From: Gracilariopsis chorda
Lineage: Eukaryota; Rhodophyta; Florideophyceae; Gracilariales; Gracilariaceae
Assembly (NCBI GenBank): GCA_003194525.1
Contig: NBIV01000306.1
Span: forward strand, 1-64,000
Direction of reading: 5' to 3'
DNA: 64,000 nucleotides
The translations under genes and the position numbers were made by a program. The notes below the pieces were generated by a model, which saw nothing but the letters and a program-made list of their open reading frames with translations, had not been told where the DNA came from and did no database searches. Shown one piece after another: positions 63,965-64,000 of the stretch; within the stretch, counting starts at the first letter, position 1, and each line of letters opens with the position of its first letter.

Positions 63965-64000
63965 TGAGAATTAGATTTTATTTCGGTTGCGTGGAGTGCA
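63965..64000 (+). repeat. 3' LTR start, cut by window end
   Basis: TGAGAATTAG start; differs from the 5' LTR at two positions, both C in the 5' copy at CG sites and T here. Confidence 0.75.

Larger units (their letters stand above)
58348..64000 (+). mobile_element. Copia retrotransposon C, 3' end beyond the window
   Basis: Bounded on the left by a TGAGAATTAG LTR start at 58348 and on the right by the same start at 63965. The internal part carries one gag-pol frame with three breaks. A purine-rich tract (GCGAGGGACGG) precedes the 3' LTR. The 5' LTR end and primer-binding site were not located. 58256-58347 is a short leftover between H5 and this element. Confidence 0.8.

Overview
This is nuclear DNA from a eukaryote, and it is dominated by transposable elements. 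Very few ordinary genes are present, none needs an intron to be read, most carry stops or frameshifts, and the mobile elements are of eukaryotic types: Copia LTR elements, Helitrons, PIF/Harbinger, pogo/Tigger and a piggyBac-like element. The compact secreted genes, the haloalkane dehalogenase and the balanced base composition would fit a marine red alga such as Chondrus crispus. That placement is an impression, not a demonstration.

Layout. 1-3890: two decayed Copia remnants side by side. 3890-6530: no gene recognised, one dispersed repeat. 6530-9103: decayed Helitron Rep fragment (H0), with a short non-autonomous Helitron at 9224-9739. 10746-23783: a piggyBac-like DNA transposon with 28-bp terminal inverted repeats, flanked by TTAG. 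Its 3' part is filled by six head-to-tail Helitron units (15160-23690), one of them a 6.2-kb copy (H1) with an open RepHel frame. 23796-26073: a secreted cysteine-rich gene with two in-frame TGA codons, and an intact NAD(P)-binding oxidoreductase. 26415-28595: a complete Tigger/pogo transposon. 29105-30078: a secreted haloalkane dehalogenase with one frameshift. 30.6-35.1 kb: decayed genes of unknown function. 35566-39640: a CHAT-protease-like pseudogene split by a complete PIF/Harbinger transposon (36066-38493). 40060-44785: a second, stop-ridden copy of the H1 family (H2), which interrupts an unknown decayed gene (44790-46890). 48528-58254: a second head-to-tail Helitron array (H3, H4, H5) of another family, with satellites and GAA-loop hairpin arrays inside. 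58348-64000: a Copia element with its 3' LTR cut by the window end.

How it fits together. The window is a nested archive: Helitrons inside a piggyBac-like element, Harbinger inside a CHAT gene, Helitron H2 inside an unknown gene. Two unrelated Helitron families share the same kind of 3' end (a GAA-loop hairpin, then CACTTG, then a T outside) and both form arrays with no or one base between members. Single-copy cellular genes that look real are the cysteine-rich secreted protein, the oxidoreductase, the dehalogenase and the CHAT gene; only the oxidoreductase is uninterrupted. All family assignments rest on reading motifs by eye; no database search was possible.
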